From an uncultured Pelagibacteraceae bacterium (GTDB lineage Bacteria > Pseudomonadota > Alphaproteobacteria > Pelagibacterales > Pelagibacteraceae): a DNA stretch of 64,000 bases. Location of the stretch: assembly GCA_902555465.1 (NCBI GenBank), contig CACDSN010000002.1, forward strand, positions 1 through 64,000, in the 5' to 3' direction. Below are positions 35,738-44,890 of this stretch, piece by piece (within the stretch, counting starts at the first letter, position 1; every line of letters begins with the position of its first letter). Position numbers and translations under genes: made by a program. The notes under the pieces were generated by a model. The model saw only the letters and a program-made list of their open reading frames with translations, had not been told where the DNA came from and did not search any database.

Positions 35738-37003
35738 TCAACTGCTAATTGATGAAATTTTGTCCATATTATTCATATATGGTCTTAGTACTTCAGGAAT
35801 AATTATACTACCATCTTCTATTTGATAATTTTCCATAATTGCTATCAAAGTTCTTCCTACTGCAAGTCCGCTGCCATTTAAAGTTCCAGTAAAAACATTT
35901 TCATTCTTTGAATTTTTATATCTAGAATTCATTCTTCTTGATTGGAAAGTTCCACATGATGAGCAGCTTGAAATTTCTCTATATTTACTCTCAGAAGGGA
36001 GCCAAACTTCAATATCATAAGTTTTTTCTGCACTAAAACCCATGTCACCAGTGCATAATACAATTTTCCTATATGGAAGATTTAATTTGTCTAAAATCAT
36101 AGTAGCACAATTTGTCATTCGTTCTAATTCATCTAAACATTTTGTATTTTCAACTATGCTAACTAATTCTACTTTATAAAACTGATGTTGTCGTATCATT
36201 CCTCTTGTATCTTTGCCATAACTGCCCGCTTCCTTTCTGAAACAGGGTGTAGAAGCAACTAATCTTAAAGGTAAATCATTTAACTTAATAATTTGATTTT
36301 TTACTATATTTGTAAGTATTACTTCGGCTGTTGGAATTAAAAATTTTCTCTCATCACCTTTGTCTAATTTAATTTCAAATTGATCATTCTCAAATTTTGG
36401 CAATTGACCTGTTCCGTACATTGAATTTTCAGAAGCAAATAAGGGAGGTGATATTTCTTTATATCCGTTTTCTAAAGTATGCACATCAATCATAAAATTT
36501 GAAAGCGCTCTTTCCATCATTGCCAATTTATCCTTCACAAATACAAACCTAGCACCTGTTGTTTTTGTTGCTAAATCAAAATCAAGCATTCCTAATTTTT
36601 CACCTAATTCATAATGTGATTTTGGTTTAAAATTTTTTGATTTTATTTCGCCCTTTATCTCAATAATTTTATTTTTGTCTTCGCTAGTTCCTTCTGGAAC
36701 ATCTGAATGTGGAATGTTTGGTATTGCAGAAATTATTTTTTCTAGTTCAATTTTTGTAATTAATTGTTCATCCGATATTTTTTTAATTTTTGAAGAAATT
36801 TCTTTTGATATTTCAAACATTTTTTTATCTTTTGATTTAGATATATCTTTCTTTTGCTTTTCTAAAGCTTCTTTTTCAAAAATAAGTTGTCTATTTTTTT
36901 TATCTAGATTGAGGATATTTTCTATTGAAGCAGAATTGTTTCTATTTGAAATTTTTTTTTTAAAAATGTCAAAATTATCTCTAATAAACTTTATATCATG
37001 CAT
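35738..37003 (-). CDS. serS: Seryl-tRNA synthetase
   Basis: This is a class II synthetase of 421 residues. An N-terminal coiled-coil arm (about 25-100, lysine/glutamate-rich) contacts the long variable arm of tRNA-Ser. The catalytic domain has TAEVILTN, the motif-2 loop FRKEAGSYGKDTRGMIRQHQF and the motif-3 NGSGLAVGRTLIAIMEN. It overlaps tatC by 8 bases. The surE and pcm genes that often follow serS in alphaproteobacteria are absent. Confidence 0.96.
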   Translation of the reverse strand: MHDIKFIRDNFDIFKKKISNRNNSASIENILNLDKKNRQLIFEKEALEKQKKDISKSKDKKMFEISKEISSKIKKISDEQLITKIELEKIISAIPNIPHSDVPEGTSEDKNKIIEIKGEIKSKNFKPKSHYELGEKLGMLDFDLATKTTGARFVFVKDKLAMMERALSNFMIDVHTLENGYKEISPPLFASENSMYGTGQLPKFENDQFEIKLDKGDERKFLIPTAEVILTNIVKNQIIKLNDLPLRLVASTPCFRKEAGSYGKDTRGMIRQHQFYKVELVSIVENTKCLDELERMTNCATMILDKLNLPYRKIVLCTGDMGFSAEKTYDIEVWLPSESKYREISSCSSCGTFQSRRMNSRYKNSKNENVFTGTLNGSGLAVGRTLIAIMENYQIEDGSIIIPEVLRPYMNNMDKISSISS

Positions 37004-37772
37004 TTTTTTCTCTTTCGCGTTTCAAATTTTTTGACTCAATGATGTTTACAGAAATTATAGATAATTCATATAATAATAAAAGTGGTATTGCTAATCCTAT
37101 TTGTGTAATTGGGTCAGGGGGTGTGAGAATAGCAGCAGCTGCAAATATTATTACTACAACATATTTTCTTCTCTCTTTTAAAAATTTTGAGTCTATAAAT
37201 CCAATTCTTGCTAGCAAACTTAGAACAATAGGTAATTGAAAACTTAAGCCGAAAGCAAATATTAGTTTCATTACTAGTGACAAATATTCATTTACTTTAG
37301 CTTCTAATTGGATTGGCAAATTTGTATTTACACCTAAACTTTCAAAAGATAAAAAAAACTTTATAGCTAATGGCATAATTAAATAATAAACAAGCATACC
37401 TCCAAGTAAAAATAATAGTGGAGTTAAAACTAGATAAGGCATTATTGCCTTTTTTTCATGTTTATAAAGACCAGGAGCAATAAATTTCCATACCTGAATA
37501 AGTATAAAGGGACTCGTGGCAAAAAAAGCTGAAAAGAAAGATACTTTTATGTAAGTTAAAAATGTCTCTTGCAATGCAGTAAAAATTAATCTTCGTTCAA
37601 TATTATCTTCTTTTACAGCATTTGCATATGGTTCAACTAAAAATCCATAAATATGATCTGAAAAAATATAACAAATTATAAACAAAATTACTAAAAAAAT
37701 TAATGAATGAATAAGTCTTTGTCTTAATTCTGTTAAATGACTTATAAAACCTGTTTCTTTCTCAGACATCAT
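36996..37772 (-). CDS. tatC: Sec-independent translocase subunit TatC
   Basis: This is the core receptor of the twin-arginine export system, with 258 residues and six membrane helices. The N-terminal FISHLTELRQRL and the GLYKHEKKA cytosolic loop are family signatures. It overlaps tatB by 11 bases and serS by 8 bases. Candidate substrates in this window include the M48 lipoprotein with an RRKF N terminus. Confidence 0.96.
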   Translation of the reverse strand: MMSEKETGFISHLTELRQRLIHSLIFLVILFIICYIFSDHIYGFLVEPYANAVKEDNIERRLIFTALQETFLTYIKVSFFSAFFATSPFILIQVWKFIAPGLYKHEKKAIMPYLVLTPLLFLLGGMLVYYLIMPLAIKFFLSFESLGVNTNLPIQLEAKVNEYLSLVMKLIFAFGLSFQLPIVLSLLARIGFIDSKFLKERRKYVVVIIFAAAAILTPPDPITQIGLAIPLLLLYELSIISVNIIESKNLKREREKNA

Positions 37773-38004
37773 CTTTTTTAGTTAGATCACTTTTTTGTTT
37801 TGATTTATTTTCATTATCATTATAAATATTTTTTGCATCATCCTCGATTGAAGAAACTTCATTTTGAATATTCGATACATATTTTTTAATTGATCCAATC
37901 CAGCTACCAACTTTTTTTAACATTTTAGGAAAATCTTTAGGACCCACAACAATAATTGCTATGGAAGCTATAATAAAAATTTCTAACCAGCCAATTTGTG
38001 GCAT
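37762..38004 (-). CDS. tatB: Twin-arginine translocase subunit TatB
   Basis: The 80-residue protein has an N-terminal membrane helix (IGWLEIFIIASIAIIVVGPKDFPKM region) with the conserved glutamate, then an amphipathic helix and an acidic/basic tail. VGPKDFPKMLKKVG is the typical TatB hinge. It lies 5 bases downstream of tatA and overlaps tatC. Confidence 0.92.
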   Translation of the reverse strand: MPQIGWLEIFIIASIAIIVVGPKDFPKMLKKVGSWIGSIKKYVSNIQNEVSSIEDDAKNIYNDNENKSKQKSDLTKKDDV

Positions 38005-38009
38005 TGGAA

Positions 38010-38210
38010 TTAATTACTATCTTTTTGGTCTTTATTTTCTTCGGAAACATCTTTGGGTTGATTGTCTTCAATAGAATCTGACGCCATCCCTTTTTTGAAA
38101 CTTTTAATGCCTTTAGCAACATCGCCCATTAAACTAGAAATTTTTCCTCTCCCGAACAAGAGGACAACTAAAATAACAACTATTGCTATCTGCCAAAAAC
38201 CAATACTCAT
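38010..38210 (-). CDS. tatA: Twin-arginine translocase subunit TatA
   Basis: The 66-residue pore-forming subunit has [20 protein letters not shown] as its membrane helix, then the hinge [20 protein letters not shown]. The polar tail is short and acidic. It starts 22 bases after scpB and precedes tatB by 5. Confidence 0.95.
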   Translation of the reverse strand: MSIGFWQIAIVVILVVLLFGRGKISSLMGDVAKGIKSFKKGMASDSIEDNQPKDVSEENKDQKDSN

Positions 38211-38232
38211 AAGATATTTATATACTTAATAA

Positions 38233-38949
38233 TTATTTTTTTAAAGGATCTTTTTTAAGATTTTCATCTTCTGCCAAAGTGTCTTGGAGCATTTCATCTA
38301 TATTAGAGTAAATATCTTCAGTTTTTTCATCCTCTTTTTCTTTATAAAATTTACCGGTTCCAAATATCGATTTTTCAACAGAGGATGTATCTATTAATCC
38401 TGCAGCACCTAATTCATCTACAGTTGGAAGATCAGATAGTTTTTGTAGATTAAAATGACTTAAAAAATCATCTGTTGTTACGTATTGTATTGGTTTACCT
38501 GGCACATCTTTGCGACCACCTGGTTTTACCCAGTTTAATTCCATTAATATCTCTAGTGTATTGGTTCCAAAGGCTACTCCTCTTATGTCTTCGATTTCTG
38601 CTCTTGTGACAGGTTGATGATAAACAATAATTGAAAGTGTCTCTATAGCTGCTTTTGAAAGTTTTTTTTCAACTGGCTTATGTTTTGATAACAAATTAGA
38701 TAATTTATCTGAAGTCCTGAATGACCATTTATTTGAAATACAAACTAAATTGATACCTCGATTAGAATAAAAAACTTGTAATTTTTCAAGTGCTTTTTCT
38801 ACATTAATTTTTTTTGTAACTTTGTTTTCAATTGACACAATATCTAAAGGAATATTGGATGCAAAAAGAATTGCCTCAATTTCTTTTTCTTGATCTGAAA
38901 CTTTAACCTCTGGAAATTTTACTATATTATTTTTTTTATTTTTAGTCAT
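38233..38949 (-). CDS. scpB: Segregation and condensation protein B
   Basis: ScpB is a winged-helix partner of ScpA and SMC in chromosome condensation. The 238-residue protein contains the conserved ALETLSIIVYHQPVTRAEIE-like block (about 112-131) and the VPGKPIQYVTT segment. The acidic C-terminal tail (about 205-238) is variable in the family. It overlaps scpA by 8 bases. Confidence 0.94.
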   Translation of the reverse strand: MTKNKKNNIVKFPEVKVSDQEKEIEAILFASNIPLDIVSIENKVTKKINVEKALEKLQVFYSNRGINLVCISNKWSFRTSDKLSNLLSKHKPVEKKLSKAAIETLSIIVYHQPVTRAEIEDIRGVAFGTNTLEILMELNWVKPGGRKDVPGKPIQYVTTDDFLSHFNLQKLSDLPTVDELGAAGLIDTSSVEKSIFGTGKFYKEKEDEKTEDIYSNIDEMLQDTLAEDENLKKDPLKK

Positions 38950-39682
38950 TTTTTCTTATATAAATTTTTCCAAACATTTTTTCTTGTTTTAACTGAAAAT
39001 CACCCTCTTTAACTAATTCTAATGAACCAGAAAAAATTCCTGCATTTCCTGTTCTTTTCATTTTTTTATTATTCTTAAAAACTGAAGGTATTAATTCACT
39101 GAGATTTTTCCAATCTTTTAATTCGCTTTGCAATTCTCTAATTCTTTTTATTCCTTCTTCCATAGTAAAAACTGGTAATTTTGGAATATTTATTTTTTGA
39201 AAATCTTTTGTCGATATAATCATAGAATATGTTTTCAAAACATCAAATAGCTTTAAGGAGTACTGAGAAATATTATTTGATTTAATTTTAGTATTCATTC
39301 CCCGCATAAAAACATCTCTTCCTAATCTTTTTCTTTTAAGCATTTGATCTGATAAAAGTCTGATTAATTCAAGTTTTTTAAGCTGCAGTTTTAATTTTTC
39401 AGCAATTTCATTTGCTTTAAATTCTTCTTCTTCATCAAGGGGCAACAACAACTTTGATTTTAGATATGTAAGCCATGTTGCCATTAAAAGATACTCTGAA
39501 GCAATTTCTAAATTTAAGTTTTTTGTTTTTGAAAGATAATCATTAAATTGATCTACAAGTTTTGTAATCGATATATCTTCAAGGTTAAGTTTTTGATTTT
39601 TTGCTAAATTTAATAGCAAATCTAATGATCCAGAAAAATTATTTAAATCTATTTGAAGTTCATGAGAATCAAAATTTGACAT
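38942..39682 (-). CDS. scpA: Segregation and condensation protein A
   Basis: This is the kleisin subunit bridging SMC heads, with 246 residues. The N-terminal block FSGSLDLLLNLAKNQKLNLE (about 16-35) and the ASEYLLMATWLTYLKSKLLL segment are diagnostic. It lies 8 bases after nagZ and overlaps scpB by 8 bases. Confidence 0.94.
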   Translation of the reverse strand: MSNFDSHELQIDLNNFSGSLDLLLNLAKNQKLNLEDISITKLVDQFNDYLSKTKNLNLEIASEYLLMATWLTYLKSKLLLPLDEEEEFKANEIAEKLKLQLKKLELIRLLSDQMLKRKRLGRDVFMRGMNTKIKSNNISQYSLKLFDVLKTYSMIISTKDFQKINIPKLPVFTMEEGIKRIRELQSELKDWKNLSELIPSVFKNNKKMKRTGNAGIFSGSLELVKEGDFQLKQEKMFGKIYIRKND

Positions 39683-39690
39683 AGGATAAC

Positions 39691-40644
39691 TTAACTTAAA
39701 AGCTTATAAAATTCAGATGTTTTTTTAATAATAAAAGTATCTACCTTTGGTGCAATTTTAGCTAGTTTAATCATTTCATTCATATTTGCATTACAATGCA
39801 ATACCAAGTTGCATCCTGACTCGTATGCTTTTTTTACATTTGTGGAAAAAGAATATTTTAAAGCTTTCATCGAAATGTCATCAGATATTATTATATTTTT
39901 AAATCCAATTTTATTTCTAATATACTTAACCCCTTTTTTTGAATGAGTAATACAGTCATTTTTATCAATAGAATTAAACACAATATGAGCTGTCATAGCA
40001 AAAAGAGATTTTTTATTTTTAAATAATAAAAAATCGTTTTTTTCTAAATAATCTAATTTTTTATTTATATAGGGAAGGCTAAAATGAGTGTCTTGTTTTG
40101 ATAGACCGTGCCCAGGTATATGTTTAATGACAGTTGCAATTTTATTGTTATTAAACAAATCTATAGTAATTTTTCCGATTTTATTAATAATTTTCTTATT
40201 ACTAGAATATGATCTATCACCTATAATACTATGAGAAAAGCTTCTCTTAAGATCCAATACAGGTACGGTATTTACATTAATACCGATTAAGTTGAAAACA
40301 TAAGATATCTGATCTACATATATTTTATAATATAAATCAAATTTTGATTTATTTTTCTTGTATAAATTTCCAAAATATTTGGCTGAAAAAATTGAATTAT
40401 CAACAATATTTTTTAATCTACTTACCCTTCCACCTTCTTCATCTATAAATATAGGGTATTTTGAGTCATTAAAAATATATCTTATAGATTTTACAAGTTT
40501 AGATACTTGTTCAATATTTTTAATATTTCTTTCAAATAAAATTATTCCCCAAGGTTTATATATTTTAATAAATTTTTTTTCATTAAAGGTCATTTTTGTA
40601 CCCTTTAATGAACATATAAAAGATTTTCTATTTTTGAATTTCAC
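39691..40644 (-). CDS. nagZ: Beta-N-acetylhexosaminidase NagZ
   Basis: It removes N-acetylglucosamine from muropeptides during cell-wall recycling. The glycoside hydrolase family 3 features are PWGIILFERNI, FIDEEGGRVSRL, KHIPGHG, the D-T-H of the catalytic loop (SKQDTH) and ISDDISMKAL. I choose GTG at 40644, which overlaps the TGA of the upstream small gene as GTGA; a TTG 18 bases upstream is the alternative. The conserved SFICSLKGTKMT region rules out the later ATG. The length from GTG is 317 residues. Confidence 0.93.
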   Translation of the reverse strand: MKFKNRKSFICSLKGTKMTFNEKKFIKIYKPWGIILFERNIKNIEQVSKLVKSIRYIFNDSKYPIFIDEEGGRVSRLKNIVDNSIFSAKYFGNLYKKNKSKFDLYYKIYVDQISYVFNLIGINVNTVPVLDLKRSFSHSIIGDRSYSSNKKIINKIGKITIDLFNNNKIATVIKHIPGHGLSKQDTHFSLPYINKKLDYLEKNDFLLFKNKKSLFAMTAHIVFNSIDKNDCITHSKKGVKYIRNKIGFKNIIISDDISMKALKYSFSTNVKKAYESGCNLVLHCNANMNEMIKLAKIAPKVDTFIIKKTSEFYKLLS

Positions 40645-40898
40645 TTTTTTAATAAATTCCAAAATGAATATTTTTTTTTATTTGAATTTTCGTCATTATT
40701 TAAATATTTAATTATATCCTCAGTATCATTAGATACTAACGGAAGATTTTGATTATTAGTACTTAGGTAGTTATTAATATTGTTTAAATTTCTAAATGTT
40801 TTTTTTATATTTTTATCTGAGGTGTAAAACCTTATCGAAAAAAAAATAAACAAAAAAATAATAAAGAAAAATGTAAAATATTTAATTTCTTTTAACAT
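40641..40898 (-). CDS. Small membrane-anchored protein in the SPOR-protein position
   Basis: This 85-residue protein has one N-terminal membrane helix (about 6-24, phenylalanine-rich) and a polar asparagine-rich periplasmic part. No domain is recognised. In other alphaproteobacteria the slot between argS and nagZ holds a SPOR-domain protein. This one keeps the membrane anchor but has no recognisable SPOR repeat, so it may be a reduced descendant; that is inference from position. It is coupled at both ends: its ATG overlaps the argS stop and its TGA overlaps the nagZ GTG. Confidence 0.75.
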   Translation of the reverse strand: MLKEIKYFTFFFIIFLFIFFSIRFYTSDKNIKKTFRNLNNINNYLSTNNQNLPLVSNDTEDIIKYLNNDENSNKKKYSFWNLLKK

Positions 40899-42631
40899 TA
40901 CATTTTTTCTGGAGTTGATACATTCATTATATTCATGCCTGATTTTATGACATTAGAAATGGCCTTCAAAAATATTAATTTATCATCTGAAATTTTATTT
41001 TGGTTATTTATAAACCTTTTTTCTGGAACTTCTTTACCTAAGTTCCAATAAGAATGAAATAGAGATGCTAACTCATATAAAAATGTTGTTATTCTATGTG
41101 GTTCAAGTTTAGAACAAGAAACATTTATACAATTAGGCCATTCAGATAATTTTTTTAATATATTTATTTCATCATTAGAATATTCAAAATCAAATTTAGA
41201 TATATCAATTTCAGAATTAATATTTTTATTAAGGTGTCTAAAAACTGATGATATTCGGGCATAGCAATATTGAACATAATAAAGTGGATTTTCTTTAGAT
41301 TTTTCAACTACATTATCAAAGTCAAAATCTAGCTCTACATCGCTACTTCTATTTAACATAATAAATCTTGTAGCATCTCTTCCGACCTCATCAATTAAAT
41401 CATCAACTGTTATATAATCACCTTTTCGTTTCGACATTTTAAATGGTTTTTTATCTTTAATCAGCTTAACTAATTGGCTTACTTTGCAAATAAGTTTACC
41501 TTTAGAGTTAGATAATGCGTCAACGGAAGAGGTAATCCTTTTTATATATCCAGAATGATCGGCACCTAGAATATTAATAAGATAGTCAAATTTTCTATCT
41601 AATTTATTTTTATGATATGCAACATCACTAGCAAAATAAGTCCAGGACCCGTCTGATTTTTGAAGTGCACGGTCTTTATCGTCACCAAAATCAGTCGATT
41701 TAAAAAGCAATTGCTCGCGCTCAATCCACATACTACTTTTTTCACTAACTGGAGCTTTTATTTTGCCTTTATAAATATAATTATAATCTTGGAGATATTT
41801 TACGACTTTTTCAACTTCATTGTTTTCAACAAGCATTTTTTCACTTACAAAATTATCGTGTTCTATGCCTAAACTTTTTAAATTTTTTTTTATTAGTTTT
41901 AATCCTTCTTGGATTGATAAATTCCTTAAGTTGTCACCTATTTTTTCAAAATCGTCAAAGTCAAGTTTTTTATTAGCATTAATTATATTTTGTGCAAATT
42001 CAATTATATAATCTCCAGGATACAAATCTTTATTATCTAAGGGAAAAGCTTCTTTGTTTAAAATTTCTCTTATTCTAAAGTAAACTGACTTTGTATAGTT
42101 TTCTATTTGATTGCCATAATCATTAACATAATATTCTTTTGTTACTTTATGTTTGTTAAATTTTAAAAGGTTTGAAATAATATCACCTAACAATGCACCT
42201 CTACAATGACCAACATGTAATGGTCCTGTTGGGTTAGCTGATACAAATTCAACTAAATATTTATTTTTTTTTTCATTTAGATTAACACCATAATTTTGTG
42301 AATTTTTTATTACATCTTCAACAAATTTAGTCCAAAAAATTGGTTTAAATTTAATGTTTATAAAACCAGGTTTTGCCACAGATATATCGTGAATTAATTT
42401 ATCATTATTTTTTAAGTGCACTCTTAAATTTTCAGCTAATGATATAGGTGATTTTTTATTTAATTTTGATAATACCATAGCAACATTGGTTGATATATCG
42501 CTATTAAATTTAGAAGGAGGTATTTCAGCAGTAATTCCATCTAATTTTTCTGGCAAAACTAACTCACCATTTTTTGAAATTTCTATTAAAATATCTTTTA
42601 TTCTTTTTAAGTAATTTTCAAAAATGTTCAT
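40898..42631 (-). CDS. argS: Arginyl-tRNA synthetase
   Basis: This is a class I synthetase of 577 residues. The HIGH-type motif is HVGHCRG in the ANPTGPLHVGHCRGALLGD-like block near residue 130. KMSKRKGDYITVDDL is present near 400, and a helical anticodon-binding domain follows at the C terminus. The first about 110 residues form the Add1 domain typical of this enzyme. It overlaps dgt by 4 bases. Confidence 0.96.
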   Translation of the reverse strand: MNIFENYLKRIKDILIEISKNGELVLPEKLDGITAEIPPSKFNSDISTNVAMVLSKLNKKSPISLAENLRVHLKNNDKLIHDISVAKPGFINIKFKPIFWTKFVEDVIKNSQNYGVNLNEKKNKYLVEFVSANPTGPLHVGHCRGALLGDIISNLLKFNKHKVTKEYYVNDYGNQIENYTKSVYFRIREILNKEAFPLDNKDLYPGDYIIEFAQNIINANKKLDFDDFEKIGDNLRNLSIQEGLKLIKKNLKSLGIEHDNFVSEKMLVENNEVEKVVKYLQDYNYIYKGKIKAPVSEKSSMWIEREQLLFKSTDFGDDKDRALQKSDGSWTYFASDVAYHKNKLDRKFDYLINILGADHSGYIKRITSSVDALSNSKGKLICKVSQLVKLIKDKKPFKMSKRKGDYITVDDLIDEVGRDATRFIMLNRSSDVELDFDFDNVVEKSKENPLYYVQYCYARISSVFRHLNKNINSEIDISKFDFEYSNDEINILKKLSEWPNCINVSCSKLEPHRITTFLYELASLFHSYWNLGKEVPEKRFINNQNKISDDKLIFLKAISNVIKSGMNIMNVSTPEKM

Positions 42632-43746
42632 TTTAAATTATTATAAAGTTTAATGGCAAATCTATCAGTCATTCCAGAAATAAAATCTGAAATAGCTCTG
42701 TTAGTGCCATTTTTAAGTTGGTCTTTTGATATGAATTTTTTAGGATTTTTTTTAATTTTTTTAAATAATTTTTTTATAATTAATTGACCTTCGTTATTTT
42801 TTTTTAAAACAATTTTATTATTATACATTTTTTTTTTTAAAAAATACCTTATTTCATTTACAGAGTTTTTAATTTTATCTGAAAAATCAACAATAAAAAA
42901 ATTGGCATTCTTAATATCATTGGTGGATTTTACATTATGAAGTTTGATATTATTTTTTGTATTTTTAATTAAATCTTTTATCATTATATCTATTGAGTCT
43001 CTTATAATTTGATATGTTGCAATTTTATAATTTTGTTTATTTATTTTAATTTTATATTTTTTGTAAATATCTTTAAAAAAATTAATTTCAACAAACTCTT
43101 CTAATTTAAATATATTTGCATTTATACCATCTTGTATATCATGATTATTATATGCTATATCATCTGATAAAGATGAAATCTGCGCTTCTAGTGATGGATA
43201 TGTTAAAAAGTTTACCTTATTTCTAAATTCTTGAATTCCAATTAAGTTATCCAATAAGTTTAAATTTTCTATTGGCCCATTATGTTTTACTAGACCTTCG
43301 AGTGTTTCAATTGAAAGATTTAATCCATTAAATTTAAGATATTTATTTTCTAAAAACATAACAATTCTTAAAGTTTGTAAATTATGGTCAAAACCTCCAT
43401 ATTGATACATCTCTTCATTTAAAGCTTCTTCTCCAGCATGTCCGAACGGTGTATGACCAAGATCATGGGCTAAGCTTAAAGTCTCAGCCAAATCTTCGTT
43501 TAAATTTAGATATCTTGTTATTGAACGTGCTATTTGAGCTACCTCCATTGAATGTGTTATCCTAGTTCTATAATGATCCCCCTCTGTGTTAACAAATACT
43601 TGAGTTTTATGTTTTAATCTTCTGAAGGATGCGCTGTGTATTATACGGTCTCTATCTCTTTGAAATGGCGTTCTATATTTAGATATAGACTCTTTAATTA
43701 TCCTACCTTTACTTTTAAATAAACCTATCTTTGAGTATTTTTTCAT
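42628..43746 (-). CDS. dgt: Deoxyguanosinetriphosphate triphosphohydrolase-like protein
   Basis: This HD-domain phosphohydrolase has 372 residues. Metal motifs are RITHSMEVAQIARSI, LAHDLGHTPFGHAGEEAL (HD pair) and SLSDDIAYNNHDIQDG. Enzymes of this group hydrolyse dNTPs to nucleoside and triphosphate and influence dNTP pools. It heads the long minus-strand cluster argS to secF and diverges from erpA across 50 bases. Confidence 0.93.
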   Translation of the reverse strand: MKKYSKIGLFKSKGRIIKESISKYRTPFQRDRDRIIHSASFRRLKHKTQVFVNTEGDHYRTRITHSMEVAQIARSITRYLNLNEDLAETLSLAHDLGHTPFGHAGEEALNEEMYQYGGFDHNLQTLRIVMFLENKYLKFNGLNLSIETLEGLVKHNGPIENLNLLDNLIGIQEFRNKVNFLTYPSLEAQISSLSDDIAYNNHDIQDGINANIFKLEEFVEINFFKDIYKKYKIKINKQNYKIATYQIIRDSIDIMIKDLIKNTKNNIKLHNVKSTNDIKNANFFIVDFSDKIKNSVNEIRYFLKKKMYNNKIVLKKNNEGQLIIKKLFKKIKKNPKKFISKDQLKNGTNRAISDFISGMTDRFAIKLYNNLK

Positions 43747-43796
43747 ACTTTAAAATTAAATATTAAGTATTATATTACTAATATCAGTGATCAATA

Positions 43797-44114
43797 ATGA
43801 TAAAAGAAATTAAATTTACCGATAAAGCACTAAAACAGATAAATAACCTGCTATCAAAAAAAGATAAAGGAACTTTTTTTAGAATCGCTATCAAAGGTGG
43901 TGGTTGTTCAGGATTCCAATATGAATTTACAATTGATGATACAAAAGCTGATGATGATTTAAAATATGAAAATATAATAATAGATAAAACCTCAGCGGAT
44001 TTATTGAAGGGTTCTGAAGTAGATTATGTTAGTGAATTAATAGGCTCTCAATTCAAGATAACAAATCCACAATCCAAGTCATCTTGTGGTTGTGGTGTTT
44101 CTTTCTCTCTATAA
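43797..44114 (+). CDS. erpA: Iron-sulfur cluster insertion protein ErpA/IscA type
   Basis: This is an A-type carrier of 105 residues that delivers Fe-S clusters to targets. The three ligand cysteines are C37 (GGGCSGF), C97 and C99 (SSCGCG). Single ATC proteins in alphaproteobacteria near dgt and xth are usually called ErpA; IscA cannot be excluded. Its TAA shares an A with the xth ATG (TAATG). Confidence 0.93.
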   Translation: MIKEIKFTDKALKQINNLLSKKDKGTFFRIAIKGGGCSGFQYEFTIDDTKADDDLKYENIIIDKTSADLLKGSEVDYVSELIGSQFKITNPQSKSSCGCGVSFSL

Positions 44115-44890
44115 TGATAATTTCCTCCTGGAATGTAAATTCTGTACGTGCTCGTATAGAAAATATAAAAAATTATCTTAAAAAATATAAACCTGATATT
44201 TTAATGATGCAGGAAATTAAAACTGAAAATATCAATTTTCCGTATGATGATTTTTCAAACCTTAATTACGAAAGTCATGTATTTGGTCAAAAGAGTTATA
44301 ATGGGGTTGCCATAATTTCTAAAAATAAATTAAAAAATATAAGGTTTGATTTAATTAAAGATAAATTAAATCAATCAAGAATAATTTCGGCTGACGCTAT
44401 ATTTAAAAATAAAAATATTCAATTAATTAATATTTATATTCCAAATGGCAATCCTATAGATACAGCAAAGTATCAATATAAAAAAAAATGGCTTGATGAT
44501 TTAATTAGACAATTAAAATCATGTATAAAAAAAAATCCAAATATAATTCTAGGTGGAGATTTTAATATAATTCCATCATCAGAAGATGTTTACAACGCAA
44601 AGAGTTTTGAGAACGATGCATTATTTAGACTTGAAATTAGAAAAAAATTACGTGAAATGATTAATCTTGGATTTAATGATGTATACAGACATTTTAATAA
44701 GACAAAAGAAGACTATACATTTTGGGATTATATGAGAGGTGCTTGGCAAAAAAATAATGGCATGAGGATTGACCATTTTTTAGTTTCAAATTCAATAATT
44801 GATAAAATTAAATCAGTCAATATTAATAAAGATCCAAGAGGTCGAAAAAAACCATCGGATCATACACCTATTGAAATTAAATTAGCTTAA
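44114..44890 (+). CDS. xth: Exodeoxyribonuclease III
   Basis: This AP endonuclease and 3'-5' exonuclease of base-excision repair has 258 residues read from the ATG at 44114. Motifs are SWNVNSVRAR, MMQEIKT (metal glutamate), YNGVAIISK, GGDFNIIP and RIDHFLVS with SDHTPI at the end. The start overlaps the erpA stop, so a longer upstream frame is rejected. The 3' end overlaps the convergent ldh2-type gene by 9 bases. Confidence 0.96.
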   Translation: MIISSWNVNSVRARIENIKNYLKKYKPDILMMQEIKTENINFPYDDFSNLNYESHVFGQKSYNGVAIISKNKLKNIRFDLIKDKLNQSRIISADAIFKNKNIQLINIYIPNGNPIDTAKYQYKKKWLDDLIRQLKSCIKKNPNIILGGDFNIIPSSEDVYNAKSFENDALFRLEIRKKLREMINLGFNDVYRHFNKTKEDYTFWDYMRGAWQKNNGMRIDHFLVSNSIIDKIKSVNINKDPRGRKKPSDHTPIEIKLA

